From assembly GCA_023251435.1 (NCBI GenBank), contig JAHEYU010000037.1, positions 1 through 55,325 of the forward strand: 55,325 nucleotides of DNA, read 5' to 3'. Position numbers and translations under genes: made by a program. The notes beneath the pieces are model-generated. The model worked only from the letters and a program-made list of their open reading frames with translations. It did no database searches and had not been told where the DNA came from. The number at the start of each line of letters is the position of its first letter. Within the stretch, counting starts at the first letter, position 1. Below are positions 42,516-50,925 of the stretch, in pieces. This DNA is from Bacteroidota bacterium (lineage in GTDB: Bacteria > Bacteroidota > Bacteroidia > Bacteroidales > Prolixibacteraceae).

Positions 42516-43850
42516 TTAGACAACTCCCTGAGCGAGCATGGCATCTGCAACTTTTACGAAGCCGCCAATATTAGCACCCACTACATAATTTACCTTGTCT
42601 CCGTTTTTCCCGTATTTTACACAGGTATCATGAATTTCTTTCATTATACGGTGCAGATACATATCCACTTCCTCTTTCGGCCAGTTCATTCGGATAGAGT
42701 TTTGCGACATCTCCAATCCTGAAACAGCCACTCCACCAGCATTCACCGCTTTCCCTGGGGCAAAAGTAATCGCTTCGGTCAGATAAGTTACAGCCTCGGA
42801 AGTACAACCCATATTCGATGTTTCGGCAACAAGGAAACATCCGTTTTTAACCAGCATTCTGGCATCTTCCAGATTTACTTCGTTTTCGGTGGCGCACGGG
42901 ATCGCAATATCGACTACACATTCCCACGGTTTTTTGCCGGCAATAAACTGAGCGCCGAATTCTTCGGCATAAGGTTGAACTACATCGTTGTTTGATGCCC
43001 GAAGTTCAAGCAGATAATTCACTTTTTCTCCTTTGATACCGTCGGCATCATAAATGTAACCATCAGGTCCTGAAATAGTAACTACTTTTCCGCCCAGTTC
43101 GTTGATTTTCATGATAGCGCCCCAGGCAACATTGCCAAAACCGGAAACACTGAATGTTTTTCCTTCAACTTCCTTACCAAGGGTATTGAGCATGTGCTGA
43201 ACAAAGTAAACAGCTCCGAAACCGGTTGCTTCCGGACGAATTAAACTTCCGCCCCAGCCAATTCCTTTGCCGGTCAATACGCCGGTGAATTCGTTTTTGA
43301 GCCGTTTGTATTGACCAAAAAGAAATCCTATCTCGCGGCCTCCAACACCGATGTCTCCTGCCGGAACATCGGTATTCGGGCCGATGTGACGGTAAAGTTC
43401 ACTCATAAAAGATTGGCAGAAGCGCATAATTTCGTTATCTGATTTGCCTTTCGGACTAAAATCTGAACCTCCTTTTCCTCCGCCCATCGGTAGGGTGGTC
43501 AGGCTGTTTTTAAAAGTCTGTTCAAATCCCAAAAACTTCAGTACACTCAATGTAACAGTTGGGTGAAAACGTAAGCCGCCTTTGTATGGGCCAATGGCCG
43601 AATTGAATTCAACACGGAAGCCCCGGTTGACTTGGACTTCACCTCTGTCGTCGATCCAGGGTACGCGGAAAATAATGGTGCGTTCCGGTTCAACAATGCG
43701 TTCAAGTATTTTTGCCTTTTGGTATCTTGGATTCTTCTGGTAAACATCCCAGACCGATTCTACCACTTCCTGAACTGCCTGGTGAAACTCGCGCTCGCCC
43801 GGAGTGCGGGCTTTTAGAGCCTCCAAAAATTCGTTGATGTCTGCTTTCAT
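42516..43850 (-). CDS. gdhA: NADP-type glutamate dehydrogenase
   Basis: 444 residues from ATG 43850 (MKADINEFLEALKARTPG); an upstream in-frame extension is rejected because 444 is the normal family-I length and a -7 box lies within it. Motifs: RVEFNSAIGPYKGGLRFH (substrate-binding lysine), LPMGGGKGGSDF (catalytic Lys region), DVPAGDIGVGGREIGF, and Rossmann SVSGFGNVAWG. It interconverts 2-oxoglutarate plus ammonia and glutamate in the cytosol. The motif AGDIGVGGREIG is typical of the hexameric NADP(H) class. Together with glnN it gives the cell both high- and low-ammonia routes. Confidence 0.96.
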   Translation of the reverse strand: MKADINEFLEALKARTPGEREFHQAVQEVVESVWDVYQKNPRYQKAKILERIVEPERTIIFRVPWIDDRGEVQVNRGFRVEFNSAIGPYKGGLRFHPTVTLSVLKFLGFEQTFKNSLTTLPMGGGKGGSDFSPKGKSDNEIMRFCQSFMSELYRHIGPNTDVPAGDIGVGGREIGFLFGQYKRLKNEFTGVLTGKGIGWGGSLIRPEATGFGAVYFVQHMLNTLGKEVEGKTFSVSGFGNVAWGAIMKINELGGKVVTISGPDGYIYDADGIKGEKVNYLLELRASNNDVVQPYAEEFGAQFIAGKKPWECVVDIAIPCATENEVNLEDARMLVKNGCFLVAETSNMGCTSEAVTYLTEAITFAPGKAVNAGGVAVSGLEMSQNSIRMNWPKEEVDMYLHRIMKEIHDTCVKYGKNGDKVNYVVGANIGGFVKVADAMLAQGVV

Positions 43851-43877
43851 GTGTTTTGAATTTTTTAAAATAATAGC

Positions 43878-43885
43878 CAAAGTTA
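43878..43885 (-). promoter_or_regulatory. Probable -7 element of gdhA
   Basis: On the minus strand TAACTTTG, 27 bases before ATG 43850, fits TAnnTTTG. No clear -33 box. Confidence 0.5.
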
Positions 43886-44040
43886 TGACTTTCACTTGTT
43901 GGAAATGCTGATTCAGGAAAAACAACCGGCATTATATCTTTCAGATTGTGAGTGAGTTAATCTAGTGTAAATGAATGTTTAACAACATTGGTTGACTTTC
44001 GTCAGTATTTCAAACGCCCACGAATAGCCATAAATAGAAA

Positions 44041-44072
44041 AATCCGGTGAAATACATTGATTTCTCCGGATT
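44041..44072 (-). terminator. Terminator of the fucose operon
   Basis: AATCCGG-GAAAT pairs with ATTTC-CCGGATT around a short loop; on the minus strand TTTTTCTATTTATG follows. It starts 25 bases after the last fucosidase stop. Confidence 0.75.
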
Positions 44073-44097
44073 CTTTTAAGTTTATGCCTGTTTGTAA

Positions 44098-45654
44098 TTA
44101 TTTCTGAAATTCGATTTTAAAGCCAATCACCTGCCAATTGGGTAATTTTGAAGGTTTGGTGATAACCAACGCTTCGTTTTCCTGATTCCATTTGATTTTC
44201 TCTGAACTTCCAAGCATTTTTATGGAAGCTACTTTTTGTGTGGAAACTTTAGAATTTTTGCCCAACGAAAGGATTTTGATATTGTCGGTTGGCACTTGCA
44301 TACAAAAAGCAAAAAGGGATTTGTCTTTTGTTGTAAACCGAATGTCAGATGATTCGTAGGGACGAACATCACTTAATCCGCCGAATTGTCCTTTGGGCTG
44401 GTTTTTCAATGTTGACGGTCCTTCACCATATATTTTCCATGGTCGCGAACCATAAATGCCTTCGCCGTTAGCAGGTGTCCATTTTCCAATTTCATCCAAA
44501 ATGGCCAGTACATCCGGTTCAAGATCACCTTCCGGAGTTTGTACTACATTAATAAGGAGGTTCCCGTTTTTGCTTACAATATCAACCAACATCTGAATGA
44601 TTTCAAGTCCGGAGCGGTATTTCTGACCTGTCCGGTAATACCAATCGCCGATAGAAGTGTCGGTTTGCCACGGATAAGGATTAATCGAATCTGTTACGCC
44701 ACGCTCGATATCCATTACCCAGCGGCCATTTGCATTTTCAGGATGGTGCTTGGCGGTGTAAACTGCATCCAGTTTACCTTTGTTTTTGGCGATATCCTGA
44801 TTGTAATAATGCGACAGCATCGTGCGGCCAACTTCGCCAAAAGGCAATTCGCTGTCAGAATAAAGCAGATCGGGCTGGTACATGTCTATCAGTTCGGTAA
44901 TGCACGACAACCAATGCTGGTGGTTCGCCGGATCTTTTGTTAGCCATGCGTTATCGTCGGAAGCCGTTTTTTTGTGGTACAAATCTGCATATTCTTCATT
45001 GTTCCCATCGTAAGGAACGCCCGCCATCGGGCCGGTTTTGTCGGCACCACGGCTACTCTGAAACCATGTGTAGCTGGCTCCCAGATGTTCGGAGACTCCA
45101 AAACGCAATCCTTCTTTTTTAGCTGCTTTTTGCCAAAGCCCAACTACATCTTTCTTTGGACCCATGTTCACCGAATTCCATTTGTGGATTTTAGAGTTCC
45201 AAAGAAAAAAATTATCGTGGTGAGTCGCCATGCTGACAAAATATTTAGCGCCAACTTTTTTGTAGAGCGCCATCAGTTTCTCCGGATTCCATCGTTCAGC
45301 TCTCCAGAGTGGAATAATATCTTTGTAGCCGAATTTGGATGGATGGCCATAGTTGGCAACATGGTAAGTGTAGTGTTCGTCGGGCTTATCGCTAAAGGCA
45401 TTTTTACTCCAGTCCCATCTCTGGTTCTGGTACATTTTTTTTGCATACCAGTCGCCCTGCCGTGGCACCGCCTGCGGCCCCCAATGCGCCCATATTCCAA
45501 ATTTGGCATCGCTGAACCATTCAGGATATTTGTACTGTTTGAACGATTCCATGGTCGGCTCAAACTTTTGCGAAAACAACTGGCTGCAAGGCAAAATACT
45601 GAAAGATAAAATCAGAAATGCCACACAAAATGATTTTTGAATTTTTGGTTTCAT
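44098..45654 (-). CDS. Exported alpha-L-fucosidase, GH29 (second in operon)
   Basis: 518 residues with a Sec signal peptide (about 1-28, ending LFSQ). GH29 features: KYPEWFSDAKFGIWAHWGPQ at the N-terminus, YFVSMATHHDNFFLWNS (the conserved HHD), and the nucleophile Asp in PDLLYSDSELPFGEVG. The later NGNLLINVVQTPEGDLEP matches the end of the catalytic barrel. A C-terminal beta domain follows from about 410. It releases terminal alpha-L-fucose from glycans in the periplasm or at the cell surface. It is 13 bases downstream of the other GH29 gene; the two proteins are clearly different, so they may cut different linkages. Confidence 0.93.
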   Translation of the reverse strand: MKPKIQKSFCVAFLILSFSILPCSQLFSQKFEPTMESFKQYKYPEWFSDAKFGIWAHWGPQAVPRQGDWYAKKMYQNQRWDWSKNAFSDKPDEHYTYHVANYGHPSKFGYKDIIPLWRAERWNPEKLMALYKKVGAKYFVSMATHHDNFFLWNSKIHKWNSVNMGPKKDVVGLWQKAAKKEGLRFGVSEHLGASYTWFQSSRGADKTGPMAGVPYDGNNEEYADLYHKKTASDDNAWLTKDPANHQHWLSCITELIDMYQPDLLYSDSELPFGEVGRTMLSHYYNQDIAKNKGKLDAVYTAKHHPENANGRWVMDIERGVTDSINPYPWQTDTSIGDWYYRTGQKYRSGLEIIQMLVDIVSKNGNLLINVVQTPEGDLEPDVLAILDEIGKWTPANGEGIYGSRPWKIYGEGPSTLKNQPKGQFGGLSDVRPYESSDIRFTTKDKSLFAFCMQVPTDNIKILSLGKNSKVSTQKVASIKMLGSSEKIKWNQENEALVITKPSKLPNWQVIGFKIEFQK

Positions 45655-45667
45655 AATAGGTTTCTTA

Positions 45668-47080
45668 TTATTTGGTCAGTTCAATGTTTGTTTCAGTCTT
45701 TTTGTCCTGAATGATTTGATCCAGCGGCCGGTCGAATTCAAGTTTTGCCACCAGAACGGTGTTGGCCAATTCGTTGGCTGGCAGGTTCCGTAAACGCAAA
45801 TAAGGTTGTTGCGATGCATGATCACTCGGGCACAAATTCACCGCAAAGTCAATGGATTTGCCAGTATTTAACAGGGTAGCTTTCACCGGAAGTACGTTAA
45901 TCGGTTTCAGCTTGATGCCATTTCCAACCGGCACTTTGTTCAGGTGTATATACAATGTATTATCGCGTTTTGTAACCAGCACACCCGCAGCACTAACCAG
46001 TTCCGAATCAGTTTGAACCTGCAGATACGATTCGTCCACCGATTTTTTCCATTTGCCGATTCGTTTCAGTATTTCTGCTGCTTCTGCCGGAATGATTCCT
46101 TCTCCGGTGGGACCCACATTCAGTAAATAATTGGCATCCCGCGCCAGATAACGGTCTATGCTGCTAATCAGGTGCCGGTCGGTGTAAAAATCTTCGTCTT
46201 TTTTGTACCCCCAGCTTTCCATGCCAACCGACTGGCATGCTTCCACCAATGTTGAAAAACCTTTTGCTTCGGCAGCCGCACTGTCGTAATCGCGTTCGGG
46301 AGTGCCAAAATCGCCATCGTCGAAACCACGGTTATTGATTACCGCTTTGGGTTGTAGTTTCCGGATCATCGTATTTACTGAAGTGTCTTTGTGAACCGGC
46401 ACATTCATATCCCACCAGAATCCGTGAATCTCGCCATAGTTGGTGCAAAGTTCGCGAACCTGTTCTTTCAGGAATGCCATGTATTTGTCCCAATCCGGCG
46501 AATCCTGCGGCTGCGGCGGAAGTTCGTGATGCCGGCCCTGATTCGGATAGTTGGGCTGGTTCCAGTCGGCGATAGAATAATACAGACAAAGTGGTATTAT
46601 GCGTTTGTGGCAGGCATCCGACAACATTCCGATCACATCCTTTTTATATGGAGTGTTCATCGTATTAAACGCGGTCTGTTTGGTATCCCACAGGCAAAAT
46701 CCGTCGTGGTGCTTGGTGGTGAGGGTGATGTATTTCATCCCTGCCTCTTCCATCAGATCGAGCCATTGTTCAGGATTGAATTTTGTTGGGTTCCACTGAC
46801 CGGCAAGTTTCACATATTCGTCGCGCGAAACCCTGCCACGCCATTGATGCTGCTCGTGCCATCCCGGAATGGAATACAATCCCCAATGCACAAACATTCC
46901 GTAGCGACGATCAAAAAACCAGTCGCGGGCATCTCCAAAACGTGGTATTGCAGTCGGTTTTTTATCCGGTTGAACCATTTCGTTTGTTTCTCCGGAAGCA
47001 GAATTAGCCTGTGCCCATTGTGCAAAAAAAGGAGTGGCAGCAATTGCTGCGGCTGATTTTAAAAGGTCTCTGCGTTTCAT
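45668..47080 (-). CDS. Alpha-L-fucosidase, GH29, with Tat-like signal (first in operon)
   Basis: 470 residues from ATG 47080; the longer frame overlaps the dehydrogenase gene and is rejected. The N-terminus MKRRDLLKSAAAIAATPFFA has a twin-arginine-like KRRDLLK and AWAQA-type cleavage region, suggesting Tat export. Catalytic parts: WFFDRRYGMFVHWGLYS, YITLTTKHHDGFCLWD and the nucleophile Asp in IHGFWWDMNVPVH, then NRGFDDGDFGTPERD and DANYLLNVGPTGEGIIP. It hydrolyses fucosyl linkages outside the cytosol and feeds the permease encoded upstream. It starts 11 bases after the dehydrogenase stop. Tat export of one fucosidase beside Sec export of the other is notable but inferred. Confidence 0.92.
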   Translation of the reverse strand: MKRRDLLKSAAAIAATPFFAQWAQANSASGETNEMVQPDKKPTAIPRFGDARDWFFDRRYGMFVHWGLYSIPGWHEQHQWRGRVSRDEYVKLAGQWNPTKFNPEQWLDLMEEAGMKYITLTTKHHDGFCLWDTKQTAFNTMNTPYKKDVIGMLSDACHKRIIPLCLYYSIADWNQPNYPNQGRHHELPPQPQDSPDWDKYMAFLKEQVRELCTNYGEIHGFWWDMNVPVHKDTSVNTMIRKLQPKAVINNRGFDDGDFGTPERDYDSAAAEAKGFSTLVEACQSVGMESWGYKKDEDFYTDRHLISSIDRYLARDANYLLNVGPTGEGIIPAEAAEILKRIGKWKKSVDESYLQVQTDSELVSAAGVLVTKRDNTLYIHLNKVPVGNGIKLKPINVLPVKATLLNTGKSIDFAVNLCPSDHASQQPYLRLRNLPANELANTVLVAKLEFDRPLDQIIQDKKTETNIELTK

Positions 47081-47091
47081 TTGGTTAGATT

Positions 47092-48108
47092 TTAAAACTG
47101 AACCAGAATTTTCATCACTTGCCCCGGATTGGCAGCCCATTCAACAAATGCGCCGGCAGCTTCTTCAGGCTGTATGATGCGGGTGATCATTTCGTCGAGC
47201 AAAAACGTTCCCTGTTTTAAGTAGTGGATTACGGCTTCAAAATCAGATGGAGTCGCGTTTCTTGAACCCAGAATGTCGATTTCTTTCTGTACCCATAGTT
47301 TGGTCGCAAAACTGACATCGTTTTTAGCATAGCCGATGCAAACCACGCGGGCTGCAAACGCGGCTTCTTCCAAAGCTGCCTGGTAAGTGAAAGGATTTCC
47401 TGCAGCCTCGATAATTACATCCGGGCCATGTCCGCCGGTGATTTCCTGCAATGCTTCGTGAAGGTTGGTGGTTCTTGAATTGATGCAGTAGTTGGCGCCA
47501 ATCTTTCGAGCCAGGTCCAGTTTCTGATCGTCGATGTCAACGGCAATCACTTTTGCACCGCGCAAAGCTGCCCGGATAATTGCTCCTGAACCAATCATTC
47601 CGCAGCCAAAAACCATTACGGTGTCAATGTCAGTTACCCGTCCGCGATCGATGGCATGGAAGCCAACAGTCAGCGGCTCGACCATCGCCAGTTCTTTTGC
47701 AGAAAGCTGGTCGTCGGTAATCAGTTTTTGCCACGGAACAGTGATGAATTCCTGCATGGCTCCATCGCGCTGAACACCAAGTGTCTGGTTGTACCGGCAG
47801 GCGTTGAAACGACCTTTTCGGCACGAAGAACAATGGCCGCAGTTGGTGTATGGAACAACGGTTACCGCCTGTCCGGTTTTAAAATTTGCGGGGACTTCTT
47901 CGCCGGCAGCGGCAATCACCGCCGAAATTTCGTGCCCGGGAACACGCGGATAGTCCACCATCGGGTTTTTACCCATAAAAGTGCTAAGGTCGGAACCGCA
48001 GAAACCGACGTAATTGATTTTTAGCAGCACTTCGCTTTTCCCAGCAACCGGCGCAGGGCGTTCTGTAATCTGAATATTTTCCGGAGTTATTATTTGAATT
48101 GATTTCAT
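47092..48108 (-). CDS. Zinc-dependent medium-chain alcohol dehydrogenase
   Basis: 338 residues from ATG 48108 (MKSIQIITPENIQI); upstream TTG and ATG codons exist but this start fits the family. Catalytic zinc ligands are in NYVGFCGSDLS and VPGHEIS; the structural zinc site is CGHCSSCRKGRFNAC; the NAD(P) fold has VMVFGCGMIGSGAI. MDR-family enzymes of this type oxidise sugar alcohols or sugar acids. In a fucose cluster it could act on 2-keto-3-deoxy-L-fuconate or on L-fucose-derived lactaldehyde/alcohol; the usual C4 dehydrogenase of this pathway is an SDR, so the step is uncertain. A repeat separates it from the amidohydrolase gene. Confidence 0.85.
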   Translation of the reverse strand: MKSIQIITPENIQITERPAPVAGKSEVLLKINYVGFCGSDLSTFMGKNPMVDYPRVPGHEISAVIAAAGEEVPANFKTGQAVTVVPYTNCGHCSSCRKGRFNACRYNQTLGVQRDGAMQEFITVPWQKLITDDQLSAKELAMVEPLTVGFHAIDRGRVTDIDTVMVFGCGMIGSGAIIRAALRGAKVIAVDIDDQKLDLARKIGANYCINSRTTNLHEALQEITGGHGPDVIIEAAGNPFTYQAALEEAAFAARVVCIGYAKNDVSFATKLWVQKEIDILGSRNATPSDFEAVIHYLKQGTFLLDEMITRIIQPEEAAGAFVEWAANPGQVMKILVQF

Positions 48109-48208
48109 GGAAACTTTTGTCATTAAGTGGTCATTCAATTTTCATTTGTTTCTTGACAAATAAATTATCATTCATAAATAGAACATGGTTCATAAGTACG
48201 ATTAATTA

Positions 48209-48398
48209 TCCCAAAGGGATAAAATCTGAATAACCACCGGGGAAGCCGGTGGAAAAGAAATGTGATCAAAATCACAACCCTGTAAGGGTTGAACTTTTAG
48301 TGTGCTAATATTCAACCCCTACAGGGTTGCACGTTCATCGTTTATTCTTCCGTCCCGAATTCTCGTGACGGTTATTCAAATTCAGTCCTTTCAGGACT
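48209..48398. repeat. Composite palindromic (REP-like) element, copy 1
   Basis: About 190 bases with five nested hairpins: TCCCAAAGGGA; CCACCGG/CCGGTGG; TGTGAT/ATCACA; a central hairpin with 17-base arms starting ACCCTGTAAGGGTTGAA and a 17-base loop; CCGTC/GACGG; and AGTCC-TTTC-AGGACT. TGAATAACC on the left and GGTTATTCA on the right make the whole element an imperfect palindrome. It lies in the gap between the amidohydrolase and dehydrogenase genes. Confidence 0.8.
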
Positions 48399-48423
48399 AT
48401 TTTTTTGACTTTTGGGAGCGGAT

Positions 48424-49251
48424 TCACAAATCATAAATCCTTACTGCGTTTTCGCCCATTATTTTTGCCTGTTCTGTTTCTGACAAGGTTGAAATGGTTT
48501 TTATTACCAAATCGGCCCAGTTTTTATACGATGTGGCGACCAGGCAAACGGGCCAGTCGGAGCCAAAAAGCAGATGGTCGGAACCAAAAGCTTCCAGAAC
48601 TACATCGAAGTAGGGCTGAAGTTGTTCTGGTGTCCAGTTGGTGAAATCAGCTTCGGTTACCATTCCTGAAATTTTGCAACTGACATTTTCGCGTTTTGCC
48701 AGTTCCTGAATGTTCTCTTTCCATGGCGACAATTCGTTTCGGCGAATCAGCGGTTTGGCAATGTGGTCGAGCACAAAATGCTGATCGGGATGCTGATCTA
48801 CAAATTTGATGGTGTTTGGCAACTGCCGTTCGAAAATAAGGATATCGTAAACGAGCGAATATTTTTTTAGCAACGAAATGCCTCGGTTAAAATCATTCCG
48901 CAGGATGAATTCGGGATCGGGTTCACCTTGCACCACATGACGAAGTCCTTTTAGAATTTTTTCGCCGGAATATTTTTCCAGATAAGTTTCAATATCATCC
49001 TGAATCAAAGGCAGCCAGCCGACCACGCCTTTCATGAAATTATTCTGATGAGCCATACTGATCAGCCAGTCGGTTTCTTCGACCGATTGTCGGGCATGAA
49101 CCGAAATAACCCCGTCGATTCCTGCTTCCGCGATGGTTGTCTCCAACTTTTCAGGAAGAAAATCGGTACGGATAACTTTCATCGAATCATCAATCCAGCC
49201 GTATTCCACCGGATTGTATTTCCAGTAATGATGATGTGAATCGATTTTCAT
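48424..49251 (-). CDS. Amidohydrolase-family lactonase, probable L-fuconolactonase
   Basis: 275 residues from ATG 49251 ([10 protein letters not shown]), one base after the aldo/keto reductase stop. TIM-barrel amidohydrolase of the COG3618 type: metal-binding D4-x-H6-x-H8 region, [26 protein letters not shown] and GSDWPVC near the C-terminus (catalytic Asp). In the oxidative L-fucose pathway this family opens L-fucono-1,5-lactone to L-fuconate. The position directly after the predicted fucose dehydrogenase supports this. Related enzymes act on other sugar lactones or 2-pyrone dicarboxylate. Confidence 0.88.
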   Translation of the reverse strand: MKIDSHHHYWKYNPVEYGWIDDSMKVIRTDFLPEKLETTIAEAGIDGVISVHARQSVEETDWLISMAHQNNFMKGVVGWLPLIQDDIETYLEKYSGEKILKGLRHVVQGEPDPEFILRNDFNRGISLLKKYSLVYDILIFERQLPNTIKFVDQHPDQHFVLDHIAKPLIRRNELSPWKENIQELAKRENVSCKISGMVTEADFTNWTPEQLQPYFDVVLEAFGSDHLLFGSDWPVCLVATSYKNWADLVIKTISTLSETEQAKIMGENAVRIYDL

Positions 49252-49252
49252 A

Positions 49253-50314
49253 TTACAGGTAATTAAAATGTTCGCCAATTATTTTTTGTTCTTTCAGTTC
49301 TTTCCAAAAGGCGGAAGGTAAATCGGCTGCCAAAACCTCCACATTCCGGCGGATGCGTTCGGGTTTGCTTGGGTTGAGCGCCACAGCGTTTACCTGCGGC
49401 ATTGCCAATGCAAACTTCAGACAGGCATCACCGGGCGAAACCGCGTATTTTTTGCAGACGGCAAAGAAAGTTTCGCGCCATGCCATTAGTTTTTGGTCTT
49501 CAGCCGAAGTTGGATCAATTTTCCGGTAATCGAAAAACTCGCCTCCGGTGAGAAACCCGGCATTAAAAATGGCCGAATTGATGATTCCAACGCCATCAGC
49601 ATTGATTCGCTCAACGAATTCGATGATTTCAGGTGGATGATGGTAAATGGTGAGTTTGTTGGCAAACATCACCCAGTCGAATTTTACATGATCGTACAAT
49701 TCTTTGATCGTCAGCCAGTCTTTTGTGCCGATGCCAACCGCTTTTACTTCGCCTTTTTCTTTCAGTTCGAAAAGCGCTTTGTAGGCTTCCAGAATGTCGT
49801 TCACCCTTTTTGTGCGATCGGCAGCATCGGTTGCGGCGAACAAATATTCATCGGGATCGTGCACGGAAACCACCTGTGGTTTGTAATAACCGCCGAGTAA
49901 TTCGCAGCCCTGTTCCCAGCATTCGAGTATTCCGGAGTAACTTATTTTTTGAACGGCATCGTATTTCAGGTTGACCCACGCGCCAGGTTCAAAAGTGGGC
50001 TCGTCCGTGGTCAATGGAATTCGGTACCAGCCCAGTTTATTGCTGATGATGATGTCGTCTTTGTCAACTCCCAGCTTTTTCAGGCCTGCACCAATCACTT
50101 CCAAAGCCAGTCCGGCGCCGTATTTCCCGGCACAATCAATCATCGGTGTCGATTCGGAAACCTCGAACCATTGCTGCATGATTTGCAGTTTTACCTCTTC
50201 CGGTAATTCCTGGTAAAGGTTTCCCATAAAACTTGTTCCGTAGATGATCGATGGAACTGTCAGTCCGGTTTTGCCGAATGGTATGCGGGTTTGTGGTTGT
50301 TGCGGATTGTTCAT
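49253..50314 (-). CDS. Aldo/keto reductase, probable L-fucose 1-dehydrogenase
   Basis: 353 residues from ATG 50314; a TTG one codon earlier is possible. The AKR catalytic tetrad is visible: D60 (MIDCAG), Y65 (KYGAG), K93 (ISNKLG) and H152 (VSVHDPDE). [11 protein letters not shown] and a C-terminal [10 protein letters not shown] motif (cofactor site) agree with the D-threo-aldose 1-dehydrogenase/L-fucose dehydrogenase subgroup. It would oxidise L-fucopyranose to the lactone with NAD(P)+ in the cytosol. It is packed between mutarotase (6 bases) and lactonase (1 base), strong evidence for a shared pathway. Other aldoses cannot be excluded. Confidence 0.88.
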   Translation of the reverse strand: MNNPQQPQTRIPFGKTGLTVPSIIYGTSFMGNLYQELPEEVKLQIMQQWFEVSESTPMIDCAGKYGAGLALEVIGAGLKKLGVDKDDIIISNKLGWYRIPLTTDEPTFEPGAWVNLKYDAVQKISYSGILECWEQGCELLGGYYKPQVVSVHDPDEYLFAATDAADRTKRVNDILEAYKALFELKEKGEVKAVGIGTKDWLTIKELYDHVKFDWVMFANKLTIYHHPPEIIEFVERINADGVGIINSAIFNAGFLTGGEFFDYRKIDPTSAEDQKLMAWRETFFAVCKKYAVSPGDACLKFALAMPQVNAVALNPSKPERIRRNVEVLAADLPSAFWKELKEQKIIGEHFNYL

Positions 50315-50320
50315 CAATTA

Positions 50321-50671
50321 TTACTTATCCATTTTATATATGCGCTCCATCAATTGCCATTTTTCGTCGGCAGTTGCTTCTGCGGATGTTTGCTGAAACC
50401 TTGAAACAGAGGCTTCCCATTCGCTTTGCCGCGGTTTTCCTGCAAGTTGATCCATGGCGCGGTCGTGATCAAAATCGGGAACCGTGTCCATAATCATAAA
50501 AAGCCGTGTTCCGAGCAGATAAATTTCCATGTCGACAATTCCCACTTCGCGCATTCCCTGTGTTATTTCGGGCCAGGCAGCACCGGGCGCATGTACTTTT
50601 TTGTAGTCTTCGATTAGTTGAGCATCGTCTTTCAGCGACAGGGTTTTGCAGTATCTTTTTATTTCGGCCAT
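50321..50671 (-). CDS. RhaM-family L-fucose/L-rhamnose mutarotase
   Basis: 116 residues, a dimeric alpha-beta barrel family that interconverts sugar anomers. Conserved features include Y23 and H27 (DYKKVHAPGAAWPEI), W33, and the C-terminal MDQLAGKPRQSEWEASV. It keeps the right anomer available for the aldo/keto reductase encoded 6 bases downstream. In fucose loci this family is often used in place of FucU. A palindromic repeat of about 190 bases separates it from the permease gene. Confidence 0.9.
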   Translation of the reverse strand: MAEIKRYCKTLSLKDDAQLIEDYKKVHAPGAAWPEITQGMREVGIVDMEIYLLGTRLFMIMDTVPDFDHDRAMDQLAGKPRQSEWEASVSRFQQTSAEATADEKWQLMERIYKMDK

Positions 50672-50703
50672 AATTTTGAGTTTAAAATTTATGAGTATTC
50701 ATA

Positions 50704-50889
50704 GAGCCCCGAAGGGGTTAAATTTGAATAACCGTGTGTGAAACGCACGGTAAATAAATACGTGCGATCACAGCCCCAAAGGGGTTGAATTTCAATCTGA
50801 TCATGTTCAACCCCTTCGGGGCTGCTGTTGTGATCTGTCTTTTCCGCCGCACTTCGTACGGGTTTATTCATATTTAGTCCCTTCGGGAC
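50704..50889. repeat. Composite palindromic (REP-like) element, copy 2
   Basis: Same architecture as 48209-48398: AGCCCC-GAA-GGGGT; a variable hairpin beginning CCGTGTG and ending GCACGG; an outer GATCACA/TGTGATC stem enclosing a hairpin with 18-base arms (starting AGCCCCAAAGGGGTTGAA, 17 of 18 pairing); a CCGCACTTCGTACGG part; and GTCCCTTCGGGAC. Stem tips differ from copy 1 but pairing is kept. Confidence 0.8.
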
Positions 50890-50925
50890 AAAGAAATAGG
50901 TATTCAAACGGTTATTCAATTAAAA

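Noticed and set aside
45273-47056. Long plus-strand frames opposite the two GH29 genes
   Set aside because: Antisense shadows; the minus-strand proteins have full catalytic motifs.
47081-47140. N-terminal extension of the Tat-type fucosidase
   Set aside because: It overlaps the end of the dehydrogenase gene and would place the signal peptide internally.
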